Of a stretch of 64,000 nucleotides of DNA, positions 12,991 through 26,412 are shown piece by piece. The notes under the pieces were generated by a model that made no database searches, was not told the DNA's origin, and saw nothing but the letters and a program-made list of their open reading frames with translations. A program made the translations under genes and the position numbers. The stretch is taken from contig CM075192.1 in the NCBI GenBank assembly GCA_037577475.1, forward strand, positions 13,921,908 through 13,985,907. The letters run 5' to 3'. Within the stretch, counting starts at the first letter, position 1. Each line of letters begins with the position of its first letter. The DNA is from Chaunax sp. Z400 (lineage: Eukaryota; Chordata; Actinopteri; Lophiiformes; Chaunacidae).

Positions 12991-13619
12991 TGTAGTGGTG
13001 GAAAGTAAGAGTCATTTTACTGAGTTACTCAAGCCCTGTATACTTAAGTACAATTTTGAGGTACTTGGAGATGAGTATATCTGCTGTATGCTACTGCATA
13101 CTTCTGCTGCACTACATTTCAGAGGGAAAATTGCACACAATGGATATTATAATAATCTTTTAAAATACAAGAGAATAAAATACAACATAACAGCTCTTCC
13201 AAATAGTGATTTCCCCCCCCTCTAAACACTTCACATGATTTCATTCCAATAGATGTTCAAATGTTCCCAAATCTCACCAAAAATCAAAGATTACAGAATA
13301 AATGCAAAACAATGAAAACATATTTGTGTATCAGAACTTTTTTCTTTAACCTGTCATCAGTCGTCTTACGACCTCTGAGATTTATCTGGTGTCCTTGTAA
13401 AGGAAACTATAGAATAGTTCAAACTATCTTCACCACCAGCAGTTACCACAGTAACATACTGCCTAAACATTTGATTTGTTTTAGTGTTAAATATCTAATG
13501 CACGTCATATGTACTTTTAATTGTTGTACATGTAAGACTTTTAGTTGCAATGGCGTATTTTCACATTACTTTGTATTTTTACTTGAAAAAAGGATATGAA
13601 TACTTCTTCTACCACTGCA
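12991..13619. mobile_element. Non-autonomous DNA element with imperfect inverted ends (hAT/MITE-like)
   Basis: The left end reads TGTAGTGGTGGAAAGTAAG, and the right end, read on the other strand, gives TGCAGTGGTAGAAGAAGTA. These pair as an imperfect terminal inverted repeat of roughly 20 bp. Just inside the left end lie the AAGTA/TACTT-rich words 'ttactcaagccctgtatact' and 'acttaagtacaattttgagg', which I recognise from a very abundant fish repeat ending in CAGTGGTGGAA. No transposase frame is present, so it would have moved in trans. I could not find a clear target-site duplication. The hAT assignment is from memory and less certain than the existence of the element. Confidence 0.65.
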
Positions 13620-16600
13620 AGTCATTCAATAGACAGCGTCAGCAGAAACAGGGAAGAGATACATTTGTTTAGGGCTCAGCCGTGGATGAATGCACAAATG
13701 CTTTAAACAAGCCCAGGCCTCTGAATTGACTTGTTTGTATTCTATCACCTTTTTTTTTTAGAATCAAACATTATAACAACTGCAAGTTTTTAATAGAGAA
13801 AAAAAAAAACACAATCAGAAGGTTTTCTGAACAGCCTGAGTGAAAGCGCCGAAGGAAAAGTTCTGTTTGCTCTGTGACAACAGCATAAAGAGTGGTTAAT
13901 GCTTACATTTTCATGTTCTGTAGGTGGAGAAGAGTTAACTGAGGTCACTTCTTTGCAAAATTATATTATATTATTTTAGAATCTCCTCTTGTGTACAAGG
14001 GCCATGTCTGTTTCAAACACAAATGTGCTGAACTAATAAGTAAATGTCCTTGAGTAGTATCTGCATGGATATCTTGTTCTGTATTGATCTTTATTTAGCA
14101 ACAAATAGCCCTGTGGCTGTGAAGAGGTATTGGCTAGAACTGTGTGAAACAGCACATTTGTCACCGTTGGCTGATTTAAAGGAGCAACTAATTTTATTCT
14201 GTGTAGGTACAGCAACGGAGCAGCTTGGTGTTTTCTTTTTTTAATATATATATATATTTGTGTTAACTCTGGTTTTACGTTGATGACTCAACGCTAGAAA
14301 ATGACTCTCTGTAACCCCACCTGAGGCCGACCATGCACACTAACAGGCTGAGATATATTTGAGTTCCATGAGCAAAATGTTGGCTCCTGTCCTTGTAGAG
14401 TTTAAATGATGTTGAACTGAGCTTCGAGAAACAGCAGTTTCAACAATGTTAGTGCGAGTAAACATCTTTCAAACGTGTTCAAGGATCTCATAGAAGTAGC
14501 CTCTCCTGATGCTGTAACACAGCTGCTTTACTCAGAGGTAACAGAGGGACGTACACTGAGGAGACATGCCAGGTAAGTCGATGTATGCTGGGGTTTGAAG
14601 GCAGCACACACATATCTCTAGCCTATTGACCAGTGGGAAGAATATTAAGTGTGATTAAAAAGCTCTCCATTAGCCCGACACTGCTCTTAAAGGACGTGGT
14701 GGTGGAGGGGAACAAAAAAAGCCCCTGATAAATCCTCTAATATAGGTTGAGCTTGAACCTAGAGGGAAGTAAGGGGAATGATGAATGTCTTTGAAGCTAA
14801 CGCCCCAGGAGCTTGGATTTTACTGTGCCATCAGCACTGGGTGAAACTGTACCAGACATTCACTAGGGAGACACCGATCTCAGGAGGAGTAAATCTAGGC
14901 TGCACACAGACCTAGAGATGTAAGACTGCTGGAACTACATTCAGCTCTACGCTCTCAAGAAGTTTTTTAAAGCCAAGGGTTGAGGCAATTGTAAATTATG
15001 GCTTTTTTCTCTAATGGAAGAGGAACTAAAGAAATATTTGTTCATATGTGGTACTTGGGGGACCTTTTTTTTTTAGTTAAGCTGACTCTGGCACTTTGAA
15101 CTACCCCCCAAAAAATATATGACTTACAGACCAGCCAGACAAGAAAAGGTGTTCATGGACCAGATAAAGTACGAGTAATTTCCTGTTAGAAGGCATGTGT
15201 CATTTTATATTTATTTTCTTCACATTTAACCATTGAGCCTCGATACAGCAAATACTCTATATAATACAGAACAATACAGTATTTTTATGCACACAAAGCA
15301 CATTAGTGCCATTGTCCCACCTTGATGGTAATCTGATACATTGCTGTCTCATTTCAAACTAAAGAGCTTTGCAAAAAAACCAGGCTGACTCCATAGAAAC
15401 AATCGATCATCTGCTGCTTCAGCATCCAAAGCAAACATGAATATGATTGTGATTCTCAACTGTATAATAAATACAAAGTTGTGTTGCTGAAAAAAAGTTG
15501 TCAGGGGGAGAAAAAAAAAGGAATGACCTTGAGCAAGTCCTTGGTCTTGGATGTATTTTTACCCTTGGAGAAATTGCTCCACTGAACATCCTTTGTAATT
15601 TTCTCCACATGGATTAGATTATGACTGTCACGTGTCACAGAGTTTATGCAGGACTCATATCCATACACTCCTTTTTAATCATTTTGGAAGGTCTGCCTTA
15701 AACATCCTTATAAGCATGGACCTTTTATTTTTCCAGAGTCAGGCGGCAAACACATATTGACGTGTTGACGTGTCCATTCTATGTACTTTGTCTTCCCTCC
15801 TACTCAGTTCCCCATGTTCCATTGTCTTGTCACATTTTGCTGCTCCATCTATCCATCTCTAACCTCCCTTTTACATTCTTCATTCGCTCACTCCTTCAAG
15901 CACAAACGACATGTCTTAGCTCTCAAAAACATGTGTGTATGCACTAAGGCTGATGCCAGTCCTCTAGTCTCCAGTCCCTTTCAGGCGGATGATGAAATAT
16001 TTAAACATTTTATTTCTTATTGCCTGTCAACACACCCCCTATAAAAACAACAACTCGTCTGGGCTAGGAAGCAAAGCTTGAGTCTGTCTGGGGTCACTGA
16101 TGCTTTGTAAAACTCAGCAGAGACTGGAGAGAGATGGGTTAGCCATGAGAATCTTGAGTATTGGCATTGTAGTTTCAACAACACCATTAGAAATTCATAG
16201 GTTGTGTTCTAAACTACTGGGATAAAGTTGCCCTTGAGATGACCTTCTCCTTTGGAATACTTTGTACTGCATTTCGTCACGTACAATACTAACAATGCAG
16301 CTGGACAGTTTGCATTGGTGAGCAGCAACGTCTGTACCGATGACACTCAACTGTTCGAGACTCAGTCAAAATCTTTATATGTTTGTGTATTTATGTGGCT
16401 TTAAGAAAAAGGCACCTCCCACCTATGCTGCATGTGCTACCCTAGGTGATTCATCGATCAGTGATATGACAAAGTCTGCCTCAATGGCTGTCTAGACATG
16501 GCAAGGATGGTGAGGAATACATTGAGGAAAAGTGTGATGAATGTGCAAAACACACCAAAAGTGTGATGCTTAAGGTGAGGAGGCGGGTGGTGGCGGTCCA

Positions 16601-17682
16601 AATCTACTGTAAGGCTTATGTACATTAGTCAGAATGACACATGCCTGCATACAGTAATTATTCATAGTCACCTCAATTCGTCCTCACCAAATGGCCTTGG
16701 TTCTCACGAAGGATCAAATCTCAGCATAAGATCGGAGACTGCACCAAAGTCTGCATTGGAGAGGTCTGATCTGCTTGCTAGAAGGTAGGGAAGGGGGGAA
16801 AGGATTGAGAGGAGTGGAGAAGTCTCAGGCTCAAAAGAGCTATTGTAATTATTTTCCTGTCAGAAGCATTTCTGCTGTCTGCCTTAAAAGCCAACTATGG
16901 ACTCATCTCTGTACCCCTTATCATACAGAATCATAGGTCATCCACTATCCATTCCCATTACCTTCCTAGATTAGATTTCCATTTGATTTGATGTGATCTT
17001 TTCTTTTCTTTTTTTTTGAGGGAGAGAAAGAGTGACTCTCAAGACACCAATTTAAAGAGGCAAAGCAAAGTAATCAATTCACAAAGTGGAGACTACAAAC
17101 TGAATTACTGGGACGGTAAGGCTGGTGGTGGTATAGGGATCAGCTATATGGGGGCAGTTTCACACCTATCCATATCAAAGGCTTTCAGGGCAGGAGAAGG
17201 AGTTGTGTGCTTCTGAATAGCAGTGAGGGATCAGTGGTGATTAAAGCTAACCTGGGCATAGCGGGACAGCTAAAAAGAGCTATGTGGAAGTCACACTTCA
17301 CATCCCTGGTTGATTTTCCAATCTTCAGCTTTTGGTATATGTCCTACTGCTTTTTGGCCTTTAAAAGCAAAGTGAAATAAACATTTGATGACTATTATTG
17401 TTGTCAGGATGAGTAAGATAAGGGCAGCACTCTTTTCATATTTATCCAGATGAGATGCACTTGGCTTGCACACAAAAATGCCAAGTTTGTAAATAGATGT
17501 TTTCATTCACTGATTTTAGTCTGACTGAAAACTCTTGGTAGGTCGGTCAATCTTCTACTTAATGTTTGTGTTTGGTTGACATTGGCTTTATTTCTCTGTT
17601 GGAAGTCCCCCAAACCCTACTGCTCTGAAGAATTGCAAATTCAATCATTACAGTTTCTCTTTTTCTTTTAAAACACCATTAA
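13620..17682. other. Non-coding stretch, no gene recognised
   Basis: Long unique-looking sequence. Minor items are a T run and an A run at about 13750-13810, a short (TA)n at 14247-14260 and a T-rich tract at about 16998-17018. No open frame has domains or a convincing splice context. Confidence 0.6.
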
Positions 17683-18320
17683 TGTCATGGTTCAGTATTT
17701 AGGTTGCCATTTCCTGTTTTATTTTTGAAAGTATTTTCCCTGCCACGTGCTTTTGCTTTGCATTTCCTGTGTTTTCTTATGATCCTAGTTTTTGGTTCCT
17801 CTTATTTTGTAAGGTTCATTTCATGATTTAGTTCCTCTGTTTTCTGTTTTATTTTGTAGCTTTATTCCTTGCCTGGTGTTTTGCTTTACACTTGGCTGTT
17901 GTCTTCTCTTATGATCTGTTTTACCCCTTTGGTTCCTGTCTGTGTTTTAGTCTCTGTGTTTAGTTCCAGTTTGCTCCCTTTCCCTTTGCTCAAGTATTCC
18001 CTGTCTATTAGTTTATTGCTGCATCCTCCTTCCAGTGTGTGCTTGTCTGATATTCTCCACCTGTTGTTGATTGTCTCCTCCTCCCTGTGTCACCTGTGTA
18101 TCATTCCCTCACTACCCCAGTGTATTCAGTCTGTGTGATTCCCTCTGTGAGTGGTCAGTTCGTCGTCAATACCACGTCTATGTTGCATCTGTGTCTGTTC
18201 TCATGCTTCCCTAGTGTTCCCAGTGTTCAGTGTAAGTGTTCTTGTTTTTTTTTGGGACTTTTGCCTTTTGTGTTTTTTGTGATTGTGGACTGTTGTTTTT
18301 ATTTGGACGTTTTATTTGAC
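17683..18320 (+). repeat. T/C-rich dispersed-repeat-like block
   Basis: From TGTCATGGTT at 17683 the plus strand turns strongly T-rich, with recurrent words such as 'tttcctgt', 'tttgcttt', 'tgtgtttt' and 'ccctgtgtcacctgtg'. This composition and these phrases resemble a common fish dispersed repeat that starts TGTCATGG, possibly a terminal region of a retroelement. The 89- and 94-codon frames inside are by-products of the low A content. I could not find a matching right end, so both the boundary and the class are uncertain. Confidence 0.35.
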
Positions 18321-21300
18321 AAAATACTTCAAAGAATTCTTAAAACACCACATAAGGACACATCAAATTAATTATGTACTAACAAATATTCTATTCTAGC
18401 TTTTATTTACTAGAAAGTCATTCACCAAAAGATGCAAGGTGTGGTGTCCAACATAGTAAAGTTACTTATGTTTGTGATGAAGTAGAACACATACTATAGA
18501 AGGTCTAACTCTCTGTTGAGGTAATGGGTAATTGATTCTTTAGAGGACCTCTTAAACATGTCATGAGCTCAAATTCAGATGTAATGACGATTTTCAAGTT
18601 TCGTGTGCTGTTAAAGAAGAAGCAGAGCTTCAGAGCCAAAAAAGAACATCAGCACTAAATGCTAGGTTTACGTTTAAAGCCGCAAGCATGCAAATGAGAA
18701 GCAAATTGTCTTGTTTGACATTTTGAAATTGCAATTGCATATGAACTTTACATATTTAGTAGCAAGCTCTGATTGTTAGCATACTAATCATCATTTTATC
18801 ATTTACACAGTTGGCAGTTGTTGTGCCTCATGAATCTGACAGAAATGAACATCAGCCCAAAATTATTTAACACAGGCACATATGCGTGCATAGTAATGGA
18901 GCGTCATGCCTGCTGGTGGCAGGCTACCCGTTGGGTTATGTAAATCAACTATGATTTGACATCGCTAAACATAAATCTTCATTAGCAGACAGAATAAGAG
19001 AAGGGGGCTGTTTTATGATTCTTTAGAGCTGTTTTGTTAAGATGAGAGATTCGAAGGTCTGAAGTCAGAGACATTGTTTGACATTCAGAGCTCATTAGCT
19101 CCAAGAATAGCGTAGGAAAGCAAGTGCAAATAATTTCAGATTTTTCTCTTATATCTCATTATGCAGCTCACTGAGCTTCAGCTGCTTTTAGAGAGCACTC
19201 AATAAGATACTTTTAATAAGATAACAAGCATTGTCAAAGATCCACTTATTGATTTTATCACCACTCATTTATGCACTCAGGACAAAAAGCTGTAAAAATA
19301 TATCATCCATTTATTTTTTTATTCTATTTTCGCAACAAGACTGAAATGAACTCAGTGAGTGAATGCAACATTCATCACTGCATATTTTAAAAGATACATG
19401 CAGCCTGGATAGGGTGTAGACATTACAAATGACAGCTTATCTTCATTTCCATCTTCCAGAGTCCTTAATCTTCCTCTTCTAGAGGAAGTCCATTACCCAG
19501 TGGTACAGTGTGTGGATGTGTAGCCTATCACAGAAATTATTTCAAGACATCCATGATTTGAGAACTGAGAAGATATATTATGTCAGCATATTCCCTTCAC
19601 ACTGCATAAGCGAGTACTAATCTTCTAAGTTTCACTCTATCTCTCTCGAAACATTTAAAAGTGGAGACACTGCAGAAATAGCACTGTGCTGAATGATGTT
19701 TATCGCCAGCATTTCAGCACATAATCCATAGAGCCATTCTTGACAGTATTTGTGTGTGTATGTGTGCAAGACATTTCCCTACTCTGGGTATCAGATTTAT
19801 CTCATCACTCTTCATTTCCATTACACTGCCCCTAGTAAACTGAACCTCTAGCTGTGGTGCTTCACACAGTATTACACTGCAGTCCCCCATCTGGCCTGGC
19901 AACTTCCCTGTGCCACTCAGGTCCAATCTACCCATATTACTTCCCCTCAGGCTTCATCTAAGTGTGACTGATATGGCCAACACAGGGAAACAAAACAGCA
20001 GGCCTAACTTCCAATAGGATTAGGAGCTGTGAAGCATCAGCACCAACGCACTCGCTCTCCCTCCCTCAACAATATAGCAGCTCAGCCTGTCTGTATGCAT
20101 GTAGGAATGACTTTAGAGGAGCTGCCATGAATGAAATTGACTTGAATAGACGTGGGATATGTTAAATATACCAGAGTCAAAGCAGATTATATTAACGGGT
20201 CAACAATGCTAGTGGGTCAACAGCAGTTAGGCCTACTATACAGTAACAAATGTACTAAAACTGTCACGGTGCAGACTGCATGCTAGGAGCATGTCTTGCT
20301 CCTGTATTATTCATTTGCACCAGTGACGCCATGTTATAAAGGAAGCACGTGGTGTTACAAAATAAGATGGGGGTTAGATTTCACGAGGCTCCTGAGTGCT
20401 CTTTCAGTGCAGCCCAGTGCTACTCAGTTATGCTCCTGCCATACACCACACTGGTCCATTAGCTGACTGCTTGGTGCAGGCTGCTGGCTGGGTGAGGCTA
20501 AACATTTGTGGAGAGGATCCTGGTTTATGTGAGATAATGTAAGCTCTACATATAGAGTAGTGAGAAATAATTGAGGGTTACTGGCAGGATAATTTCTTTT
20601 AGTATATTTTGCTCTCATGTAATTGTAAAATCTCCTTATAAAAATGAAGTCAGCACCACTTATCTAACAATTTTACCTGCTTATGAAACAATGGTGATAA
20701 AACAATGTTCAAAATATTTTATTAGCTATCAAAAGGGGGCCCCAAACACAACATTAGTGTTATTGGTTTATTATAATTCTTTCAATTCTATATTGGGCAA
20801 TCACATCAGGTAAACAAATTGCATGTTGACATTTCTATTGAGTAAATGGTTTCATTATACAGTAACATTTGGGAAGCATTTTCCATGATAAGTTTTTCAT
20901 TTTCAGTTGCAATTTGGCCAGATTCAAAGCATTAAAACTCAGTTTCATCACATGGATACAGGCTACATTTATTCAGCTCTTCACTGTTCACAATAATGGT
21001 TCCAACAGTCAGTGGCTCATCTACAGTAGCTTCACATGCATATTCAGGATGTGCTGAGGGTAACTATCTCCCACATCCTCCCTATAAAATGTAGCAGAAT
21101 TTTGTACAAGTGAGAACCAGAATAATTCCTCATATTTGAGATTTATGAGTGAATCTTCTGGTGGAAAAAAAGTTTATAATTGCTGAAAGAACAAAGGTAT
21201 ATCTGTAGTTGTACCAGAAGGAGTTGCAGGAGTGGTGTTAGGTGTAGAGTATCTCCTGACCCATAAGTGGGCACAGACACAGCTGCCAAATGGGCGAGTG

Positions 21301-21382
21301 CAGAGGGTGGGCAAGTGGCGATAGGTAGAGAAAGGCCAAGGGAAATTGAGGCGGAATGTGAGGCCATATGTGTGTGCGTGAT
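18321..21382. other. Non-coding stretch, no gene recognised
   Basis: Mostly unique-looking AT-rich sequence with no tandem repeat or recognisable transposon. No frame looks coding. Confidence 0.55.
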
Positions 21383-21655
21383 CAGATCTGTAAATGTGTA
21401 GAATTATCTCTAAATTTGCACTGAGGTTAGTAAATGTTTACTCAGAATCCGTGTTAGCATAATGAGATTTGTAAATGTGCAAAAATATATCTTCAAATCC
21501 GTAGTAAGATTTGCAAGAAGTGAGATTTGTTACTATGTAGAATTATTTGTAAATATGTGGATGGATCTATAAATGTCTGGACAAATCAGTAAATGCGTAG
21601 ATATTTGAGTATATTTGTAGAGGAATCTGTAAATACATGCATAGATTATTAGATT
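21383..21655 (+). repeat. Degenerate AT-rich minisatellite (unit about 17-18 bp)
   Basis: The word 'atctgtaaatgtgtaga' and close variants ('atttgtaaatgtgcaaaa', 'atttgtaaatatgtgga', 'atctataaatgtctgga', 'atcagtaaatgcgtaga', 'atctgtaaatacatgca') recur across the block at a loose 17-35 bp spacing. This looks like an old tandem array whose copies have drifted by substitutions and indels. It could also come from several rounds of local duplication. Confidence 0.7.
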
Positions 21656-23404
21656 GTTTTGCTAAACGGTATTTAATTGGCGTTATATAATTGGAAATGC
21701 AAACAAATCATCAGTTACAAATGGGCCTCTCTGATGGGTCTTTGCAGACGTGATGCTTTTGGTGATTTGCATGTGTGGAGACTGTCTGTGTGCCTCAATA
21801 GCTAAAGAGCTGACAGGGATGCACATACTGGACTGGGCTCCTGTTTTTATTACATTACATTTATTACATTACATTTCTCAACAAATTTCAATAAGTCAAT
21901 TTCATATTCAGGCATTTTAAATCTACATGTCTATGTGTGACTGTACCTTCTTCTGCACAGGTATCCATTCATTCCTCGCCTTTATTCACCAACTGTCTGA
22001 TCGAGGTTGTAATAGGGCCATTTGACTGCACCAGGTGTCCCTTTCCTGGCATCAACTTCCTCCCCCTTGCCGCCATCCAAGAACAGGATGTGCACCGCTT
22101 TATTGTTGTCTTGTCTTTCTCCATTTTACCGATCACCATGCACTTTTTAAAATATATTCATAACATACATAACGTACCGTAAGTACATAAAGTGCATGCT
22201 CCCACTGTGGAACCTGAGGCCTAACAGAATCAGGAAGAAACATGTAGTTAGATGAGCCACTACCTGGTTCTGGTTGTGTACTTTGTGCATCTTGCATGAG
22301 GTTTTTTGACCTCTCATGTGCACTCAGATACAGATCAATTGGATAGACAACCTCACCGAGGTATTAATGCACTGGGGGGCAGTGGATAACTTAATCAGAG
22401 CCAGGGCAGACTGAAGGCAATGTGAATGGCAGAAAACGATCCAGCAAACTACTAAACGCTACATGAGTATAAGGTAAGGAGATTACAAAAACATAAATGG
22501 TTTCCTATAGTTATAACCTGGCAGCAAGAGAGTTATGGGCACAGTGCAGTGAGTAATGTGAGCTAGGAGCTTACCATCTAGAGTCATAACATCCCTCTGG
22601 GAGGTGACAGCTTCCGTGGGGATTCTGGCCTGAGCGATGAGTGTGGAGTTAATAAAATAGTGTGAGGAGAGGAATGGACCCCGGTGTCAGTAAAAGGAAG
22701 TGTTAAATTGGATTCGGGTGAAAGGGGACGAGGAAGAGGAGGTCATATGGCTCACCAGGGTCCTTCCATTTACTGATGAGCCTCTACTTTTGGTTGAATG
22801 GGATAGACTGAGAGGAAGTGACCAGCCTAGCAACAGTAAATACGTAGCCCTGCCTTCATTTGATGTTGAAGTTAAAATGGTGTGAGACAACCCCAACCCA
22901 ACTGCATGGGTTCTCTAGATGAGGCAGGTTGAGTGGCTGGGGCCTTGCTGACAAGCTAGCATCTTCCCTAAAGTTATTATATAAGTGAATAAAAAGCATA
23001 ATTAAAGACTCAGGGCTGTCTGTCTTATCTATGGCTGCTAGTTCATCTTTAATATTTTCACCTAAATATTAAAACTCCCTGCAAAGAGGACTCATCGCTC
23101 CCACTCTTAGCTTCAAGGATCCTGAAGTCAACCACATATTTTGCTACAGAGTAGCCCTGACAGAGAGAGTGACCCCATTTAGTAGCATATTTACCCTGAA
23201 TGGGTTTACCAAAAATAATTCTCATTTCACACACACTAGAGTGGCACTCTGTTGTGCCCATACCTCCACCAAGGCCAAACACTCCTGACACATGTCTCCC
23301 ACCCATAACCCACTCCCCTAAGCAAGTTTTGTGGAAGTTCAGTAGTTCTGGTGCATTTAAATAAAATGTCAGATCTAGTTCTCTTAAAGTGGAAAAAAAA
23401 AACT
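21656..23404. other. Non-coding stretch, no gene recognised
   Basis: Contains a short 'ttattacattacattt' duplication at about 21847-21878. Otherwise I see nothing that is repeated, coding or regulatory with confidence. Confidence 0.55.
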
Positions 23405-23530
23405 TCCTGGACCCATCCCTTTTTCCGGATCCACACCGAGATTTAATGGATTCTCTTCTGGCCCCATCCTTCTACGAAGTTTCATGGAAATCCATCTAAC
23501 GTAATCCTGCTAACCACTCAACCAAAAAAG
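23405..23530 (+). repeat. Fragment of an old dispersed repeat (ggatcc/atttaatgg/gtttcatg family)
   Basis: Carries in order 'tccggatccacacc', 'atttaatggattct', 'ggccccatccttct', 'aagtttcatggaaatcc' and 'gtaatcctgctaac'. I recognise this as the tail of an ancient interspersed repeat common in fish. The same ordered words recur in diverged form at 35762-36035 on this strand and at 61921-62110 on the other, which supports repeat status from the window alone. Its class, possibly a non-LTR tail, is not certain. Confidence 0.65.
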
Positions 23531-24182
23531 ACTTGATCCATCTGGCTGCAAAGCTCAGAAAGACTGGTGGTAATTAAGTCCCCACAGAGAATCCACCACT
23601 TCATTGTGGACGTCATCATGTTTGCCCGCTAAAATGCCCAAGGTGGCTTATGCCTGGCGGAGAGAGTCTGTATCTGCTGAGTCCAGATTTTAGGGTTAGA
23701 GTTTCTTTGGAAACAGATACAGCAGGCAGCTGATGTAAATGGATATTTTATTGTAATATATATGAAGATCTGAGAAAGCATAGCAAAAGGCAGGCAAAAG
23801 GCTATAGCCTTGGTGTGGCCAGGGCTGGAGCTACTGGCGCGGGTAGCTGTAGGCACAGGAAAAAGAGAGAATCAAAAACCACAGGAAGATCAGACAAGGA
23901 ATTACTAAAGTTTATCCGATACTGAGTGTCTGAATGAGTCACTAGCATTTAGCTGGTGGAAAACTATGGAAATGAGTGAAAGCAGAGTGAGTTCTCTTAT
24001 ACTGCTGGTTAATTATCTGATTGTCGACATGTGTGGGCATCGACTTGGTGCAAGGTACTAAGGATTCAGAGTGTGCAGTGCCAACAACACACAGACAGGG
24101 GTATGAGGACGTGCAAAGACAGGGAAAACAAGGGAACACAAGGAAAAGCCTGAAATCACTGACGGAGCGATGACAATTGAAG
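23531..24182 (-). repeat. Repeat-like block, possible retroelement end
   Basis: Read on the minus strand from about 24174, the sequence starts TGTCATCGCTCCGTCAG and continues with 'ttccttgtgttcccttg' and 'ttttccctgtctttgcacg', then a TATA-like 'cagtataagaga' near 24000. The start and the T/C-rich phrases recall the block at 17683, which also starts TGTCATGG, so the two may be related ends. The resemblance is loose, and no coding part or partner end was found. Confidence 0.3.
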
Positions 24183-26380
24183 GAGTATCACCAGTGGCAG
24201 GATTATTTTGAATGCACTATGGCACTGTTTTGTAAGTCCTTCAGAACATTGTGTACAACATACATTCAATATTATTTATGCTCTAATCCATATCAGTAAA
24301 TATGTTTACTTGCTGAGAATAAATTTTAGATTGAGGGGGATGCCTTATTTACAAACTGTGCACGGACAAAATCACATTTTCACAACTGCATCGAAATGAC
24401 ATCTCTCCAGGGAGAAACTTTTAGTAATTTTGTGTTTCAGAGCTCCATCTCTCCTGCACTGCTGAGTTCATGCATGATCGACATGTCCTCATGTACCCCA
24501 ATGTACACCAATGTATGTATGTATATTAAGCATGCATTGATTTGAAAACATTTTTAAATATTATTTTGTTGGGGTAATGATTTATCTGGTTTTGATATTC
24601 AGATTCTATGGTTGTTTCTTGCCTGAAGCCTTTCCTTCACTTGGTTTACACACTCTGCATCACCATGCCCAGGGATTTGTTCTCCTCATACAAAACACAC
24701 CATTCAGATACTTTATGCACTTTATTACTATTTAATGAATTGTTTTTCCATCCCACTGACTTGCACAAGCACCTTTTTGGCCAGCAAGGATTCTGAGATG
24801 ATGATGATGAACTTTCTATGATAAGGGAAGCAGGAAATGAGTCTTAATATGAGCCTGTTTTCAAACGTTAATGCACAGGTCAGACTGTTTAATGGCTTTT
24901 ATTGCCACTGTTATTATCATCATTATTTATTTATTGAGGCAAACAAGAAGAGATGGTTTTATATTCAAGGTTTAAAGATCAATAACAAAACAGTAGCCTA
25001 TCTAATGGTAACTGAGAGAATGATTATGCACTAAATGCTTAACATTATAATCACAAATGGATGTTAACTGAACTGTTTAACTCACTGAAATGTTTAAAAG
25101 GAACTTTGAATTTTGTACTTTTGACATTAAAAACCACAATCACATTATATTATCACCATCTATTCAGATCTATTGATACAATTTTAAGTCATGACACAGC
25201 AATCTTATGGATAAAAAGTTGATGAATATACTACATGTACTACATGAACTATAGTGACTTCCCGTTCAGCTTTCTTACACCATTCATCATACTGTTGGTC
25301 TGAACTACTTTAATATGAGTCCAATCAAAAAAAACACATTGCAATAAAAACATAAAGCAACTTATTGTTTATTAATGAGCAGCCTTTGACGTGTATTATA
25401 TCACCTCATCAGCAAAATTATATTACTGCATTATTGATGAGTGGATTAATGGATGGACTAGTGGGCTGGTGCCTGTGTGAATGAGAAAGTAGTTTTTTTC
25501 AATGGGAATCAACAACCAGAACAGTCTGACCTTTCTTCCTCATATAACACTTGAGAAACACGTGGTATTTATTTTTTGGCACATGGTGTCAAGAGGACCT
25601 CTTCACCCAACCTGCATCATGCTCCATATATACTCTTGACCCCTGGTCTTTGCAACCTGACATTAAGTGTGTTCAGTGTCTCCAATCAAAAAGATCAGTT
25701 TGAGGATTATCTTTCAGTTCTTGTACTGTGTAATAGCAATAAGGCTGGGTATTAAGTATGATTAATGGTTCATGAGATTTCTTGATCTCATATAGCTATT
25801 GATTAAAGTAGTGTTAAGATGCAGAGCAGAGACTTCAACATCATTTTGAGAATGTGGGGACTGAGTAATATGCCATTCTTGTCAGACACTAAATTATTAT
25901 TTGGCCCTGTCTTTGCATTTTAATTTCATGTACAGTGTGTTTCAACAAGGAAAGGGATCAAGTTTGACATTGTACATGCCGAAGGTTATGCTAAATGTCT
26001 TTCTGATTAGACGAAACTACAAGAAAAAAATCCAATACAGCTTACAGTAGCTGTGCCCCAGAAAGAGAAGATGTTCAACCGACGCCGGTTTTTCATTTAG
26101 ACTCTACTTCTTTCTCTCCCTCCCTCTTCCTGTTCCTTATTACCCTGCAGCTCAGTTTGGAAGGGAAGTGATTTGGGCTGAACCGACTGTGTAGTGAGAT
26201 CTACAGCAGGGGTTGTTGCTATGTTTGAGGCTGAGGCTGGAGCAGGAAGATCTAAAAATGGAGGGAAATATAATTGTATTCATAATTCATTTCAAGCATC
26301 TCTCTAGCCCCCAATTCAACTGCAGCATTGCTGCATAGTTTGTTTGTCTCACCCCAGCAGCACTCTTAAAAAGGTGCAGC
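24183..26380. other. Non-coding stretch, nothing recognised
   Basis: Unique-looking sequence with only a short (GTAT)n at about 24513-24524. No coding or transposon feature. Confidence 0.55.
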
Positions 26381-26412
26381 TGTGTGTGTATATATATATA
26401 TATATGTGTGTG
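26381..26412. repeat. (TG)n(TA)n(TG)n compound microsatellite
   Basis: TG units, then about nine TA units, then TG units again. The Tyr-Ile repeat peptides readable on the minus strand are artefacts of this tract. Confidence 0.93.

Noticed and set aside
17869..18371. Hydrophobic 89- and 94-codon frames resembling membrane proteins
   Set aside because: T/C-rich DNA encodes Leu, Phe and Ser in any frame; the block looks like a dispersed repeat.
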